A stretch of DNA of 64,000 bases. Source: Burhinus oedicnemus. Lineage: Eukaryota > Chordata > Aves > Charadriiformes > Burhinidae. A program made the translations under genes and the position numbers. A model generated the notes under the pieces. It saw only the letters and a program-made list of their open reading frames with translations, had not been told where the DNA came from and ran no database searches. Where the stretch lies: the NCBI GenBank assembly GCA_008921705.1, contig VFFE01007622.1, positions 397,467 through 461,466 of the forward strand, read 5' to 3'. Each line of letters begins with the position of its first letter. The first letter of the stretch is position 1. This document shows, one piece after another, positions 34,950 through 47,353 of the stretch.

Positions 34950-37900
34950 TTATTTGTATTTGACTAAAGCTGATACAAGATTCACATCTTGGATGTCCTA
35001 TTTTTTCAGACTGCTTTGTAATTTTATGGCTGGTGTGTTCAAACCCTGAAAAAGGTTCATGATGAGAATGCTGAGATGGCCTTAACTGTAGTGGTGTGAA
35101 CATGCCGCTACTGTATAGCATGTAATTATAATATTAGACTGTCTTAAAAATGTTGTTCAATAGAGAATGAATAAGGTATATTTTAGATACAACTTTATAA
35201 ACACTATAACCTCTTCACTAATTAAGCATTGCAAGGTCTATGCTGTTAAAACTGGCAAATTGCTGTTAAAAGCAAAATGTGCATTAAATACAATTACAAC
35301 CTTGTTTATAGGTTTCTTCTTTCTTTTAGAAATACTGCTTTTTAAAATACACTGAGTTGCCTTCTATCAGCAATCTTCTAATAATTTTGACCATTGAGCT
35401 GGCATATTGGTTGCACAAAACACCTGTCTAGAAATACTAAGAAAGAAGCAGGCAAGATCACATCAGCAGCAATTCTATCATAATTAGCATGCTGAGCAGC
35501 CTTTGAAAATTTGCCCTTTTGAATCTGCAATGGGAATATTTGAGCTGGGTGAAAATAAGCCAGATAACTTCAGTTGCAATACAGAAAATAGAGATTTAGA
35601 TAGAAATAGCCCCTGTGAATATGAAAAAAACCACATGAATGGATGGGGATTCCTTAATATATTTGTATTTATTAATGTTCCGGTCTGGATATGAGCTGAA
35701 TGTTATTCTGGTATCCATGGCCTGTCCCTTTGCAGTGCCCATCACTCTGTCTCAAAAAAGATGTAACAAATAGAGCTTTAGAAATGTGTAATGAAAAAGC
35801 CTCCGGGCAGAGGTGAAGAAAGGGTGGGCAGAGAGGTTCATGGGTATTTGAGGAGCAGTGCCCACAGCAGGACAGCAGCACGAGTGACAGCTGGAAAGGG
35901 CACGGGGGGTGAAGGGAAGAGACCCGTGTTTGTGTTGGATGGGGCAACCTCTGACCCAAAAATCCTAACTGCTGTCAAAATGCAGACTCCTGGGCATGCC
36001 AGCTGTCTGACCAGAGGAATTGCAGCCAAGGATAGAAATAACCATAATTTTACCTACTCATAGCACTCAGATCAGTCAAAAGCACGCTGGCAAAGGTGCT
36101 TTGCTGGCGACTTAACCTCTGCCTTTCCTCTCTGTGAGAGCATCGCCCCAGGGAATGGAAACTCCGGGTCCTTCCTGACCAAGTTCAGCCCGAGAGTGTC
36201 AAATGGAAAGTTGCCCGTTTTGGAGAGAATATTCAAACTGCTGGACTGCCAGGCTCTCGGGAAGCACATCTTGTCCCTCCCTTTATAACGTGGCTGCTGT
36301 AAGCAGCTAGAAGGAGAGTAAACAAAGAAACTTTTCCTCCACAGCTTCTGTATTTCCCTTCTGCCATCTGGCTGGGAGCTGCCGTGGGGACCTGTGGGCA
36401 TTCACCAGCCCTGCCTTTTTATCTCTCCCAGCATGTAAGGAAGGGACATAATTTTACCAGCTGCGTCACCCTGGACATTTTGCATATGCTTTTCACATTT
36501 TGGAGCAGTGTTACCAATAATTCCTAATGGTAACGGATGAATATGACCTGTGGAAGTGATGTTAAATATCAAATACAATGCTTATAAAAGCACATGCACA
36601 GCTGGGCAGAGGGAATGCACGTCTCGCCGTGGGAATAGCTATCTAATGCTGTTAGTCTTGATGCCAGTACTAAACGCGAAGCATGAGTAATTTTGCAGCT
36701 TAATGTTCAGTACTAAACAGTAAATGAAAGGTCAGTCCAACATGTTAACTGTCATGGAATAGTAAACACTACTTTAATTGCCTCATGCAGCCAGCTTGGA
36801 TTTTTGGTGTGTCTCTTGTCATGTTTTGAGCAGCACGGTCCAGAGCCTTGTCCTGATTACCTCCCCCCGGTCAAATGACAAAGCCTCAAATTAAAGGATA
36901 AACTTTATGCCTGGGCTTTTCAGGCAGCGTACTGGGAGTTTGTGCTTTGAATGCTGAAAAGCCATGCTGGGGGAGAGGTAGGGGTCACTTCTTCATCTGA
37001 TTGGAGCCGAAATCCAGGTTGAAGTGTAGTTTTGCATCTTCTTGAAGTTTTCCTTTCTTGCTCTTCGTTTCTGAAGTGCAGACATTCAGCAGTTTCTGTT
37101 GCACTTTCTCACTTATTTTTTTTTTTTTAGCCTGCCCAGCACTATAGCAGATAGGAAACAACATATACAAATAAGAAAGAATATAAAGGGAAAGGGCTGC
37201 TACCAAGTTTCCCCAGGCCGAGCCGGCTGAGAGCTCAGTGGTGCCCAGTGTGCCACGTGCATCAGCGTCAGGCGCACAACCTGCCCTGTCCCCAGGTCGG
37301 AGTTCCCGGGATTCGCTTTCTGTTCTGGCAGCAGTTCTGCCTTGACTTCTGCACTTAAAAACCTGGATGCAGGGAGTGACCTGTTGTACTGTAGTTAAGC
37401 CAGGGTCCGTGTACACATTGCAGAGTATTCGTGATGGCAAAGTCCAGAGGTATAGCCATAAGGTCTGCTTTTTGTGAATTCGTTGGTAGAAATCCTGAAA
37501 TTGTGCCTTTAAGCAAGTATGGCTTGTTCAAAGGAAATCTGTGTTTATAATTATGTTGCTGTCTGAATTCACAACTGCTACTTCTGTTCTCTGATTAGTT
37601 CAATGTATGCCTTGTGTTATGTGAGATAAACCTACATTTCAGCTATTTAATACTTTTTTTGTAATCAAACCTCAAAGCAAGATTTGTTTCAGGGAAATGT
37701 GTGAACTGAAAAGGAAGCTGGAAGGAATAGGGTTGCAACTTAATTTACCTAATGGAAATTATGCCAGGAGAAGCTCCAAGAATTTGCATAATGTTGCAAG
37801 AAAAAAACCAACAATAAGTTATCGTTCTGATTTCATCCTGAGTTTCAAAACAAGAGGGAACAGGGAGCCTTACAGATGCAGTGCATTGGTATTGACTTGT

Positions 37901-38158
37901 TCTGATCTTCAGCTGTTCTCCAAAGGCATTACTTCATTGGCCATGAGCATGTTCTGGCTCATCTGTTTTGCTCTAACCCAGCTGTGCCAGTTGTTTCCTC
38001 AGTGACTTGGAATGCCTGGGGTAAGCCTGGCCATGCCACCACAAAATTTGTAGGAAAATGGCTGTAGCAACTTCTAGCTGAGATTGGCACAGTGCTTTTG
38101 AACTTCGTGAGAAACTGGTGATCTGGCCCTGGGCGCTCTGGTTGGTAATGGTGAGGTA
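34950..38158. other. Non-coding stretch, no gene seen
   Basis: Sequence after INSIG2 with no recognisable coding region, RNA gene or named repeat. The longest frame (minus strand, about 36985-37440) has no family resemblance. Confidence 0.55.
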
Positions 38159-38353
38159 AATCACAGAATCATGGAATGGTTCGGGTTGGAAGGGACCTTA
38201 AAGATCATCTAGTTCCAATCCCCTGCCAGGGCCAGGGACACCTCCCACTAGATCAGGTTGCCCAAAGCCCCATCCAGCCTGGCCTTGAACACTTCCAGGG
38301 ATGGGGCCTCCACAGCTTCTCTGGGCAACCTGTTCCAGTGCCTCACTGTAAAG
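38159..38353 (-). mobile_element. CR1 LINE 3'-end fragment, minus strand
   Basis: Begins AATCACAGAATCATGGAATGG and continues through the CR1 3' region (AAAGATCATCTAG; TGGCCTTGAACACTTCCAGG; TCTCTGGGCAACCTGTTCCA). Similarity fades after CCTCACTGTAAAG at about 38353. The text differs from the copies at 4731 and 20484, so it is another CR1 subfamily. The right edge is approximate. Confidence 0.9.
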
Positions 38354-39875
38354 GTGAGGGATGGGATTACATGGTGTCCAGGTGGGGGTGAAAGTCCCTG
38401 TAAGGACATTAAGTGCATCTGTCAATTGTAGGTTCTAATGAAAAGCAAAGTTGCCTTCCTCTACAGACCACGGTTTCTTGTCTCGAGTGGTGAGACCTGC
38501 CGTCAGTGTGCCAAAGAGGGAAGAATATGCTTTTTTCTTCCTTCTTACTCTTCCTTTGCACAGATACATAGGAGCCTGAGCTAAGGACAGTTAATCCCGT
38601 TCTTGGAACCGGGACTATTTATAGGCTGGGTTAGCACTGAAAGACTCCACTGTTTTCTTTGTAAAAACAAATGCTTGTTCTGAGCTGCATGTCAAGTGCA
38701 ATCATTGCTGAATGAACTGACATGCAAAGCCAAGTTCTCAGCTGAACTGGCGTAGCTCCATCGATTTCAGTGGATATGCAGCATTTCATGCTGGTCGGGA
38801 ATTTGGCCCACTGTGTTTGAAAGGGATGAAATTATTTAGACCTCACTTCTTCTCTAATGTGATACAGGTCAAAAAGAAAATATCCTACATTGTGCAACAA
38901 GTAAGAGCGGCACACTGCAGAATCTGCCGTTCCCTCTTCTCTCTCACCGCTGATGAAAACTGTCGTCATTTTCTGTGATTTACAATGTGTACTTTTTATA
39001 TGGTATACCAGCTCTTCAGGACGACTGACTTACAAGAATCAGATCTGGCAGATCAGATTAATAATGATGCAAATGCAAAATGTTGGCCGCTGATGAGCTT
39101 GTTGTCATAAATGCTTGCCACGATCTTGGGTTTGTTTTTTTTTTTTGTCCAGTATTTTGCTTGTAGGAGATTCAGCTGAGGATTTGTGTTGGACCTGTGC
39201 CTGCTCTGATTAAACTGGAGAGAGAGAAATAATACTGCTTTGTGTGGTTTCAGACTCCTCTTACCAACCAGTTTCCTCAAATCAGTGTAACAAGCGAAAA
39301 GGCAGCTGGAGTAGTGGATTGAAGAAGATGAATTGAAAGATCCCGAAGACTGATGTTTCAGGGACATGAATGGATGTAGTGATGTATCCGCTATGGTGAC
39401 AGGTGGTATAAGAAATGATAGACATGTAGTATTATGTAAAGTAATAAATGTAGAAACGCAATATTAAGAAATAACGAAGCTGGTAGGAAGTGAGACACAT
39501 ACCCATTCCTGGAAACAAGTTTTTTGCGTTTGTTCTGCAGACTTTGGTCATTACGCTGGGCCAGGGGATGAACTCGGGGACAGTGAAGAACAGCGAGACG
39601 AGGGGTCACTTGATAAGCTGCCTGGATACAAAAGGGAGCTCAGTTTAGATGTCAGGTCAAAGTGCCCAGCATGAAGACAAATACCAATGGTATTTGTATA
39701 GTCCACACACACTGGCTTTTTGATTTTTTTTAAAAAATGTAAATTTATAAAGGAGAGTCACCTTTACATACCAAGGGACAGACAGAGATATCATGAGTTG
39801 CGTTTGCATTCAAACCTTAACCTCCATGAGAGTACACTTAAAGGTGAGAGGAAGAGCTGGTTTTTCAGACCCACG
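38354..39875. other. Non-coding stretch, no gene seen
   Basis: No recognisable coding region or repeat apart from short T- and A-rich runs. Confidence 0.5.
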
Positions 39876-40079
39876 TGTGCCACTTTAAGGTGCTTTTTTG
39901 AACCCCAAATCCCTGGATTTGGAGGGCTGCTTGGAATTCGAAAACCACTGGATTTCACCATTCTGGATCAGCTCACCGGTAAATGAGGATGTTGGTGTGC
40001 TCCTGCAACCTGGGGCTTGACAAATGTGGTTCCTTAATCTGCTCCCAGGAAATAAAACAGGTTTAGCCAAAGCAGGAGC
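39876..40079 (+). repeat. 204-bp duplicated segment, copy 1
   Basis: From TGTGCCACTTTAAGG to AAGCAGGAGC, this matches 40520-40723 base for base except three transitions (40058, 40062, 40069) and no indels. It matches no CR1 or other family I know. It also lacks the flanking repeats and hairpin found at copy 2, so it is likely the source copy. Confidence 0.97.
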
Positions 40080-40485
40080 AGTTCCCCAGTCCCCTCCTTT
40101 CCATCGCAGCACCAACGCACAGGTCAGTGCAAAGGGAAGGCCTCTTCTCGTCAGCAGTGGTGGCTTCTCCTGCCTTCCACTAGTCATAAAAACGAGGCCC
40201 GCGCCAGAGATGCTGTGCAACAAGAAAGGGATCCAGTTGCTGCCAGAAACCCCCAAACTATCTCATGAGGGAAGTTTCAAAGCCATAGGGGACAGGACGT
40301 GCTTTCTGGCATCATCTGAATCAGCTTTCCATGGAATACTTATGCTTTGATGAACTGTCAGACTTTGATAGTTTGTGATTTCTAAGGTCACAATAACTAA
40401 TGAAGCCTGGAGAGATGTGGTGAGGCTGGTTGTGTAGCTGCTACATGGCAAAAAATTAGGGATGCGACCTAGAAAATGGCCCATG
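40080..40485. other. Spacer between the duplicated segments
   Basis: About 400 bp of single-copy sequence without a recognisable feature. The open frames across it are unrecognised and overlap on both strands. Confidence 0.5.
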
Positions 40486-40522
40486 CAACACATGGCTGTT
40501 CTCTCTCTTGCATGGCTGCTGT
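40486..40522 (+). repeat. 37-bp direct repeat, left copy
   Basis: CAACACATGGCTG followed by a CTCTCTTGCATGGCTGCTGT tail. It matches 40731-40767 at 34 of 37 positions and abuts the left edge of duplicated copy 2. Confidence 0.93.
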
Positions 40523-40723
40523 GCCACTTTAAGGTGCTTTTTTGAACCCCAAATCCCTGGATTTGGAGGGCTGCTTGGAATTCGAAAACCACTGGATTTC
40601 ACCATTCTGGATCAGCTCACCGGTAAATGAGGATGTTGGTGTGCTCCTGCAACCTGGGGCTTGACAAATGTGGTTCCTTAATCTGCTCCCAGGAAATAAA
40701 ATAGGCTTAGCCGAAGCAGGAGC
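40520..40723 (+). repeat. 204-bp duplicated segment, copy 2
   Basis: Near-identical to 39876-40079, offset 644 bp. The three differences (40702, 40706, 40713) all lie in the last 22 bp. The segment is enclosed by 37-bp direct repeats and ends inside a perfect hairpin. Confidence 0.97.
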
Positions 40724-40730
40724 TTCGGCT
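40709..40730. repeat. 9-bp perfect hairpin at the duplication junction
   Basis: AGCCGAAGC (40709-40717) and GCTTCGGCT (40722-40730) are exact complements around AGGA. The first arm lies in copy 2. The last seven bases of the second arm are not in copy 1 and fill the junction to the right direct repeat. Confidence 0.9.
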
Positions 40731-40767
40731 CAACACATGGCTGATGTCTCTCTTGCACGGCTGCTGT
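40731..40767 (+). repeat. 37-bp direct repeat, right copy
   Basis: Matches 40486-40522 at 34 of 37 positions and starts exactly at the end of the junction hairpin. Confidence 0.93.
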
Positions 40768-41599
40768 AGGTCACATGCCGAGATTTCACTGAGGAAGGGC
40801 ATAAACAGACAACTGACACTTGCACAGACAAAACTTTATAGGACTTGATACCCTGCCTAACGCTGACTGATGTCAAAGGGACTTAACGGGTGCAAAAAGC
40901 TGCTAGAAAATTGTCCTACTGGAGCTCAGATAAATGGTGCTGAGTATCTGGTGTGCGCCATGAAGATGAACATATATTCCTCACTTTGGCATCTCTTAAA
41001 TGCTATCTAAAATTCTTCAAGACAATATCTTATCGCCCGTTGCGCTGTTTCCCTGAGACGGTTCACAATATCGTTTATCGTGAGCACTGTCGCATCTTAC
41101 CGTTGATTAAAACAGTGACTTCCAACTTAATCTTCCCGTGGGAAGACAGTATTTTTAGATATTAGTTTTCCTGCATTCCTTCAATATCAGGCCTTTTTTC
41201 ATCACAATACTATTTTTAATTAAATCTGCCGACCCTTAGTTATGAATGCTAATGTAAATAAGGCTGATTAATGCCCAGGCACGATACCTACTTTGAAGAA
41301 AATACCTGCATTTTATCCTGACAGCCAGTTAACATCTAAAACATATACCTCTAAACATTTACATATGTCCTTAGCTTTTGGGATGTCTTCATCGAGTTGA
41401 TGTGCCTGAGGCCTGACACGAGTTGTTAGATGATGCCGTCTCCGCTCCTGGGAGCAGAGCGTGGGTTGGTTTGAAGCTCGGAGGGTCTGGCCCGTGGTTG
41501 GGGCTCGAAGGTGGCTGCGAGCAGAAGATGGAGACCCACCTGCTCTCCTTCATCCCCACCAGTTCAAAGGGACCCACCAAAGCCATACTCGGAGCCGAG
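40768..41599. other. Non-coding stretch, no gene seen
   Basis: No recognisable feature. The opposite-strand open frames at 41389-41739 are unrecognised. Confidence 0.5.
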
Positions 41600-42840
41600 T
41601 GATAATTGTACACTTTTGCTTTACAGTTAACCGAGTGTTGGGAAAAATAATAAAAAAAAAAAGTGGTTTCTTTTCAACGCCGTCTTGTCAAAATGCCAGA
41701 CGCCGCTTGTTTTTGACATTTTCAGCTACTGTTAAATAATAGTCTTGCTTCTGTCACAGCTAATGTTGACTTGAAGGCAGTTGTGCATTTCTCAACTCAA
41801 ATGCTAAGCAGACAGACTTGGGTCTTGACAAATATTTTCCGGGCTTGCCCAAGGCAAGTAAAAATGAGCTTCTAGTTAATCGTTTGTTTTAAAATTCAAA
41901 TTGGTGAAATAAGCAATTAAAAAAATGACAATTTTCATCAAAATTTGCAAATTAAATGTCTCTTTGCAGTCAGAGCGGGTTCAAGAAACGGCAACAGATA
42001 ATTGCTATTTGAAATCAGTGAAGTATCCAGCATTTTAGGGCCGTGAGGATTGTGGCTGTTCTGCCTTAGTAAACCTTGATTGATTTGGTAAATAAGCATT
42101 TCAACTTCTCTCTTTAAAATAAATAAGCAATTTTATTGCTTTATTGCTTACCCCTGTATGGGAGGTAAACAAGCTCTCGAGCAGTAAGCCTGTAATATCA
42201 TGAGCCCAAGTGCCATCTGTCACCGAGAATTTTGTCCCTTTATGCACAATAGCTTCTTATGGCATTAGGTCCGTCGGAGGTTAATTGATTAGCAGAGATC
42301 CTCCTTTCAGTTGTTCCTGCTTTTCTTCGCTAAAGGACCATATCTCTCATCTCCATTTCCTTTTCTCTCTCTCGTATTAGCATACTAATCACACTGAACT
42401 CCCACTGCTAAAAAACTCTATCCATTTTATACTGGGGGAGGGGAGGAGGAATAAACTGGCATTTCCTGAGAGATTTGCAGACGCTGGTTTATGACGGTTA
42501 GAAGGGAGGAAAAGAGAAGAAGTGGTGGCAGAGGTGAATAATGCACTGCGCTGGCTCTAGTATGCCGGTGAAAGCTGAGACTACAGCCGCATAAATATTA
42601 AACACATTTGAGAAGCACTATTAAAATAAATATCAAAGGCAAAGTTGCTCACACATCTGTTTCTCCTCAAATTTTGCCACAGCGCTCTACATTTGTTTTC
42701 TCTCCAGCTGTTAACACCTGTCTTTCTGTCAGTCGTAATAATGCAATTTTAGGTGGGCTGCGGAGCTGACAGTAACATGAAAGAATTCTCTATTTTTGAT
42801 ATAAGAAACTCCTTTTTTCGAAACTAAAAAGGGCTCTGTG
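41600..42840. other. Candidate conserved non-coding element
   Basis: AT-rich, CpG-poor, free of identifiable repeats, and dense in developmental transcription-factor cores. These include TTGATTGATTTGG (HOX-PBX type TGATTGAT) at 42069, TTAATTGATTAG at 42281, GTAAATA forkhead-type sites and several TAATT cores. No long ORF crosses it. Position between INSIG2 and the expected EN1 desert fits a regulatory element, but I cannot measure conservation, so this rests on texture and context only. Confidence 0.25.
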
Positions 42841-45024
42841 AACAAAGACATATCCTTGTGCTAATCCTTCAGAGCAGTATACGGGGGTTTTGTTGTTGTT
42901 TTAGGGTGGGGTTTTTTATCAAACTGCAGAGAGTTGGGCTTGTATTGCACAGTTGAGCTTGAACTAGATGAGACATCCTACCGTGGGCAGCTACTGCTTG
43001 CCTTTGTACTTTTCATTTTATTGCTGACACATATTCAGAAGTTGTGTGTGCGTGGTGCTCCTCTCCCCATGTGATGCTTGTTATCTAACCTCATCAAAAG
43101 GGTATGCTGTGCACTGATTGCTACCAGAGGACACACATCCAGCGGTGATGTCTTCTTTACTTACCTCTTAAATGAGCACAGTATTCACAGGGCTGCCTGA
43201 AGAAAGCGTTTTATGCCTTTGGTGTAGCCACCTCGATAGAAGGATGATAGGAAGTGCCCAGCTATCTTGGCACTGAAGGTGATGGGACAGATCCTCAACT
43301 ACTGTAAACTGTGAAAGTCCATTTACTGTGCCTGTTTACCTAACGCGGAAGAAAAAACTATTTATTCCTTTTGGCCTACAGAAACACATCCTGAGACTCA
43401 GGGCAAAACATTGATGAACCACACCAGAAACACCCCAGATACGGAAGAAATAATGATGTATAAGTGTGTGTTGGCAGCAAATTAACACTCTTCACCCAAT
43501 TAATATATGCTATAAGCATAGGCTCAAGGCTGTTGAGCCCATATTTAGTCCTTCATGCCTTCTTCTCCTGCAACGTAGCCAATGGGTGAAGAAGCTCCCA
43601 CCCACTGTGGGAATGTACATTTCCATCCATAATCCCTGCCTGTGAGTCCCAAGGAGAAAAATGTGGGTGAACTTTGCAGGTCTTTCAGCACAGGTGGTCT
43701 TTGATGCCTGGGTGAAGCCGAGCTGGCTCTCAGACGTGTTTTATCAAGAAATTGCTGGACGTGATCGATGTGTCAAATAGATCTCCCTTTCACCCCAGTC
43801 TTATCTCCAAGTTTAGTTTGTCTTTGAGTGATAAGTATGGTTTTGTCAGCTATTTCAAACCAACAGTAAAGTCATCTTCTTCTGAAGGTCCTATGTAATG
43901 ATTTATGGTCACTTTGTTCTTTCGTTAATGAATGAAATGGGTTGATACTCAAAAATACTAACTCACATAAAAATTTGCAACCAGGGGACCAAAACTGACC
44001 TTGCAATAAATAGACCTCAAATTCAGAAACTACCATGTTTGTCATCTGTAGGAAGATATGGGAATATGAACCACATCATGGCCAGCCTGGACTCATCAGC
44101 CACTGCAGAGCTTCGCGGATGTCACTTAAACAACTGGCAAGGGCGGACGCAGGCTGTCCCAGGAGGGCAGCAGCATTCCTGGGTGTGATCCCGGTCCGTG
44201 AGCAGTTAACGCAGAGCGGTTGCAGCATTAGCGCCTGCTCTTGGCAGAGCGGCTTCGCTTCCCCACCGTGATTCCTTGTGCAATGCCTGTTTATTCAGGC
44301 TTCACGCAGGGATGAAACATTTGACCCATTGTGCAGGACCGGGCGCGAGGGGAGGGATTTCCCGAAGCGCTCTGTGCTGGCTGCGCTCTTCTGCCATTAA
44401 AGCAGTGGGAGTGTGGGGGGTGTCGGGGGGCTCATTGTTTCCAACAGGAGGGGATTTAGGCCAAGACGGAATGCTTCCAAAAAATCCCACCCCAAAGATC
44501 TGCAATAATAGAAAATTGAACCCAACTGCAACTCTGAAAAAGGGAGATAATGTTGTGGCATGGGACACCCCCTCGTGCTTTCTGTTTGCCATAGGGGCAG
44601 CACGTGCTTCGGGAAAACCTTTTTTATGTGTTTAGTTCATGCTGGAACATTTTCCACTGCCAGGGAAAAAATCCCAAGATGTCAAAATCCACTGTCACCC
44701 CCAAGTCAGCTCCCCCATGTTTTATGTGCTGTTAGTGCTGATGGGTACCCCCACCGATTAGAGCTCCCAGTAACTCTCAGAAACTCAAATATTGTGCAAA
44801 TTACAGCCAGGATGTTCAGGGAGCAGAATGTCTCTCTCTTAGCAGATGGCTGCAGCCCACAATGTCCTATAATCACAACATAAAATATTACTACTTTTGC
44901 ATGCTCTGTTTGGGAAAACATGCCAAACCGTAGTTAGGTTTCATAGGATCAGAAAACTTTCTTCAGTAGGAAATAATTTGTTGGAGGGTTTGGCTTTGGG
45001 ATGCTTTTTCTTCCCCCCTCCTCC
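42841..45024. other. Non-coding stretch
   Basis: No gene recognised. A consensus NF-kB-type site (GGGATTTCCC) lies at 44354-44363 inside a short GC-rich patch of about 44150-44450. The open frames there (44035-44883) overlap on both strands and match nothing known. Confidence 0.5.
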
Positions 45025-45044
45025 TTTTTTTTTTTTTTTTTTTT
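45025..45044. repeat. T20 homopolymer
   Basis: Perfect run of 20 T after a C/T-rich stretch. Length may be unreliable in assembly. Confidence 0.95.
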
Positions 45045-47353
45045 ATTACCAAATAGATCTGTCTTCAATCTGCAAGTACAATAGGTCACTGAATACGGCA
45101 CTGTCACAGAGGTAGCCTGGAAAAGACCGTACTTTGCTACAGCAGTGCCTGAGAGTTTAAAAAGTCTTATAAACCTATTTGGGCTGAGTGATTTGGCATC
45201 ACTTTAGAGGCCTTTGCCCTGGGAAAGTCAGAGGGTTTGGCTGCTCTCAGGACAAGAGCCTCTAAGGAGACAGTTGGCCCGATGTGACTTCAGCTGAGCA
45301 TTGTTCTGCTGCCTCCAGGCGATTCTCCCAGATGATAAATGATGCTGTATACGGAGTGTGCGGAAAAGAGCATCCTTCCTCCTGTAGACAAATTACTTTC
45401 TAGTTTCTGCAGGCTGCATGGTTGTGATTTTTCCCCCCGATGTAATCTGTATTGGGTGTAACGTTACATAATAAGCCATTAAAGACCAGTGATGACTAAG
45501 AAGGTAAGCGATCAAATATTTTACCTGAGACACATGTACACATCATTTATCTCACTTTTCTCACAGAAGAAATTAAACTGGTTTCCTTAACTGTTAGTCC
45601 AAGGCAAATGAAATCCTGAATTCAATTAAGTGCTGGTCTTCTGCCTCCTGTTCTCCAGGAGATGTTATTCAAATGTCGGGATAACAGAGGTGAGATCGGC
45701 CCTTTGGACGGCTCTCATCAAGTCCCAGTCCGTATGGTTTCTCTTGGGGAGCGAAGGAATCAAATCAGTTGGGTTAGTCTAGTGGCTGTAATGTCACGGC
45801 AAGGAAATTCTCATACTTGATAGAGGTTTACTGGCCAAAATATTCTCCTGTCCTAGACATGAATGAGAAAATTCCTGGTTTATGCCATGGCAGCACCTAT
45901 AATTTTTATCTAAATCATGGCTCTGTTACACTTCCATTCTTATGAATATCTAAGTCCCAAACAGTCTGCCAATACAAATGATAAGCCATAACAACTGGAT
46001 GAAGCAAGAAAAACACCAGGAGAGATGCCTTGGATGGGAGAAAACAAAACCTTCAGTATAAAAAAAGTCTTTAGTATAAGCTGGCTACACAATTCACATC
46101 TGTCCATGGACAGGGATGATGATACTCCTGTCTAACCCCTGTTCCCTGCCCTTCCCTGGTACCACTCAACTGTTCCTAGAGTTGTTTGGGAAAGTGTAAA
46201 TCTGCATAAAATCAACTTAATTCATCATCAACACCTCAGTCTGAAGAGTTTCTCCTTGATGGGACATTCCCAAGTTTGGCCAGATACCCTGAAGTTTCCT
46301 CCTCTCCATACTTCGCCAAAGTCTTCGTAAATTTAGCCTCAAATCCAGCAATTTTCCAAAATGATGACTGCAGTGCAGCTGCCATCCCAGCTCCTCCATA
46401 GTCCTGAGCCGTGCAGCAACTTCTTCACACAGATGTAGGAGAAACCTGTGCCAAACAGCGGGGCATTTAAAAGGAGCGTTCACATCTGATGTTGTTCAGG
46501 TTTTTTTTGTGCAATGAGTTATACGTTTCCAGCCAAATTCAGAGCATTCAGTTTGCTCATCACAAAAGCCACCAGCACAGCTGGCAACTGTCACCCTGCC
46601 TCATATGATGGGGATGGCTGTAAATAAGCCCGCAGCCAAATTTTGGGTGAACAGTGTATGCGTAAAGCTCTGCAGTCCAACCACAAAACATCCCTGTGCA
46701 AAGGAGAATGCTCAACGTGGAAGGCAAACAGGACAGGACATTTAATGCCTATGCAGAACACTTCTATGTATCAGAAGTGGAGTCAGGCCACAGATGCTGA
46801 ATAGCAATTGAAAAATTTCCAATACTGGGGGACACTTCTATTAGTTTCAGCTTTCAAAACTTTCCAAAAAATTAACACCCAGATTTTTTTTGACTTCTCT
46901 AGCATGTATTAGAGGAGGCTGTGCGATGAACGTTTTTTCCAGGCTTTCCAACACGTCCCCTCACAAAGCTGTCCTATGTCTTTTCCCTTCACAACGCTGA
47001 CATTGGGGTAGTGGTGTGCCTGCGGTGTTTGGTGAGCAGACAGCCCTCAGGCTACAGAGGTGCTCAACCACCATGTTTTTGCTCCACTAAAATTTCATTC
47101 CGCTCGGGCTGAAATATGAAGTGTTAAAAACTGCCATTTCCCTCCTTCCAGTTGCATTCCTGAGGGAAATTTTGGAAGGCGGCCAAAGCAAATTGAACAC
47201 AAAAATCCCGTGGCAGAGCAGTGCAGCGGAGGCGTCGGGAACAGACTGTGCTGGGAACGCCTGGGGCTGCTGGGGCAAGCACGGTGCTGGCCGGCCGTGG
47301 GGAGAGGAGCAGCAGCACCATTTCCTCTGCCCTCATCACCCACTCCTGTAGTT
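45045..47353. other. Non-coding stretch, no gene seen
   Basis: No recognisable coding region, RNA gene or named repeat. An unrecognised 88-codon minus-strand frame lies at 46217-46483. Its predicted product is charged (RLRTMEE, LRRLWRSMERRK) but carries no known motif. Confidence 0.5.

Noticed and set aside
39876..40723. Idea that the 204-bp duplication is a duplicated exon
   Set aside because: It contains a GGTAAATGAG donor-like site and an AATAAA, but no consistent open frame with matching splice phases on either strand that resembles a protein.
46217..46483. 88-codon minus-strand frame with a charged product
   Set aside because: No family resemblance, no regulatory or splice context; length is within chance expectation.
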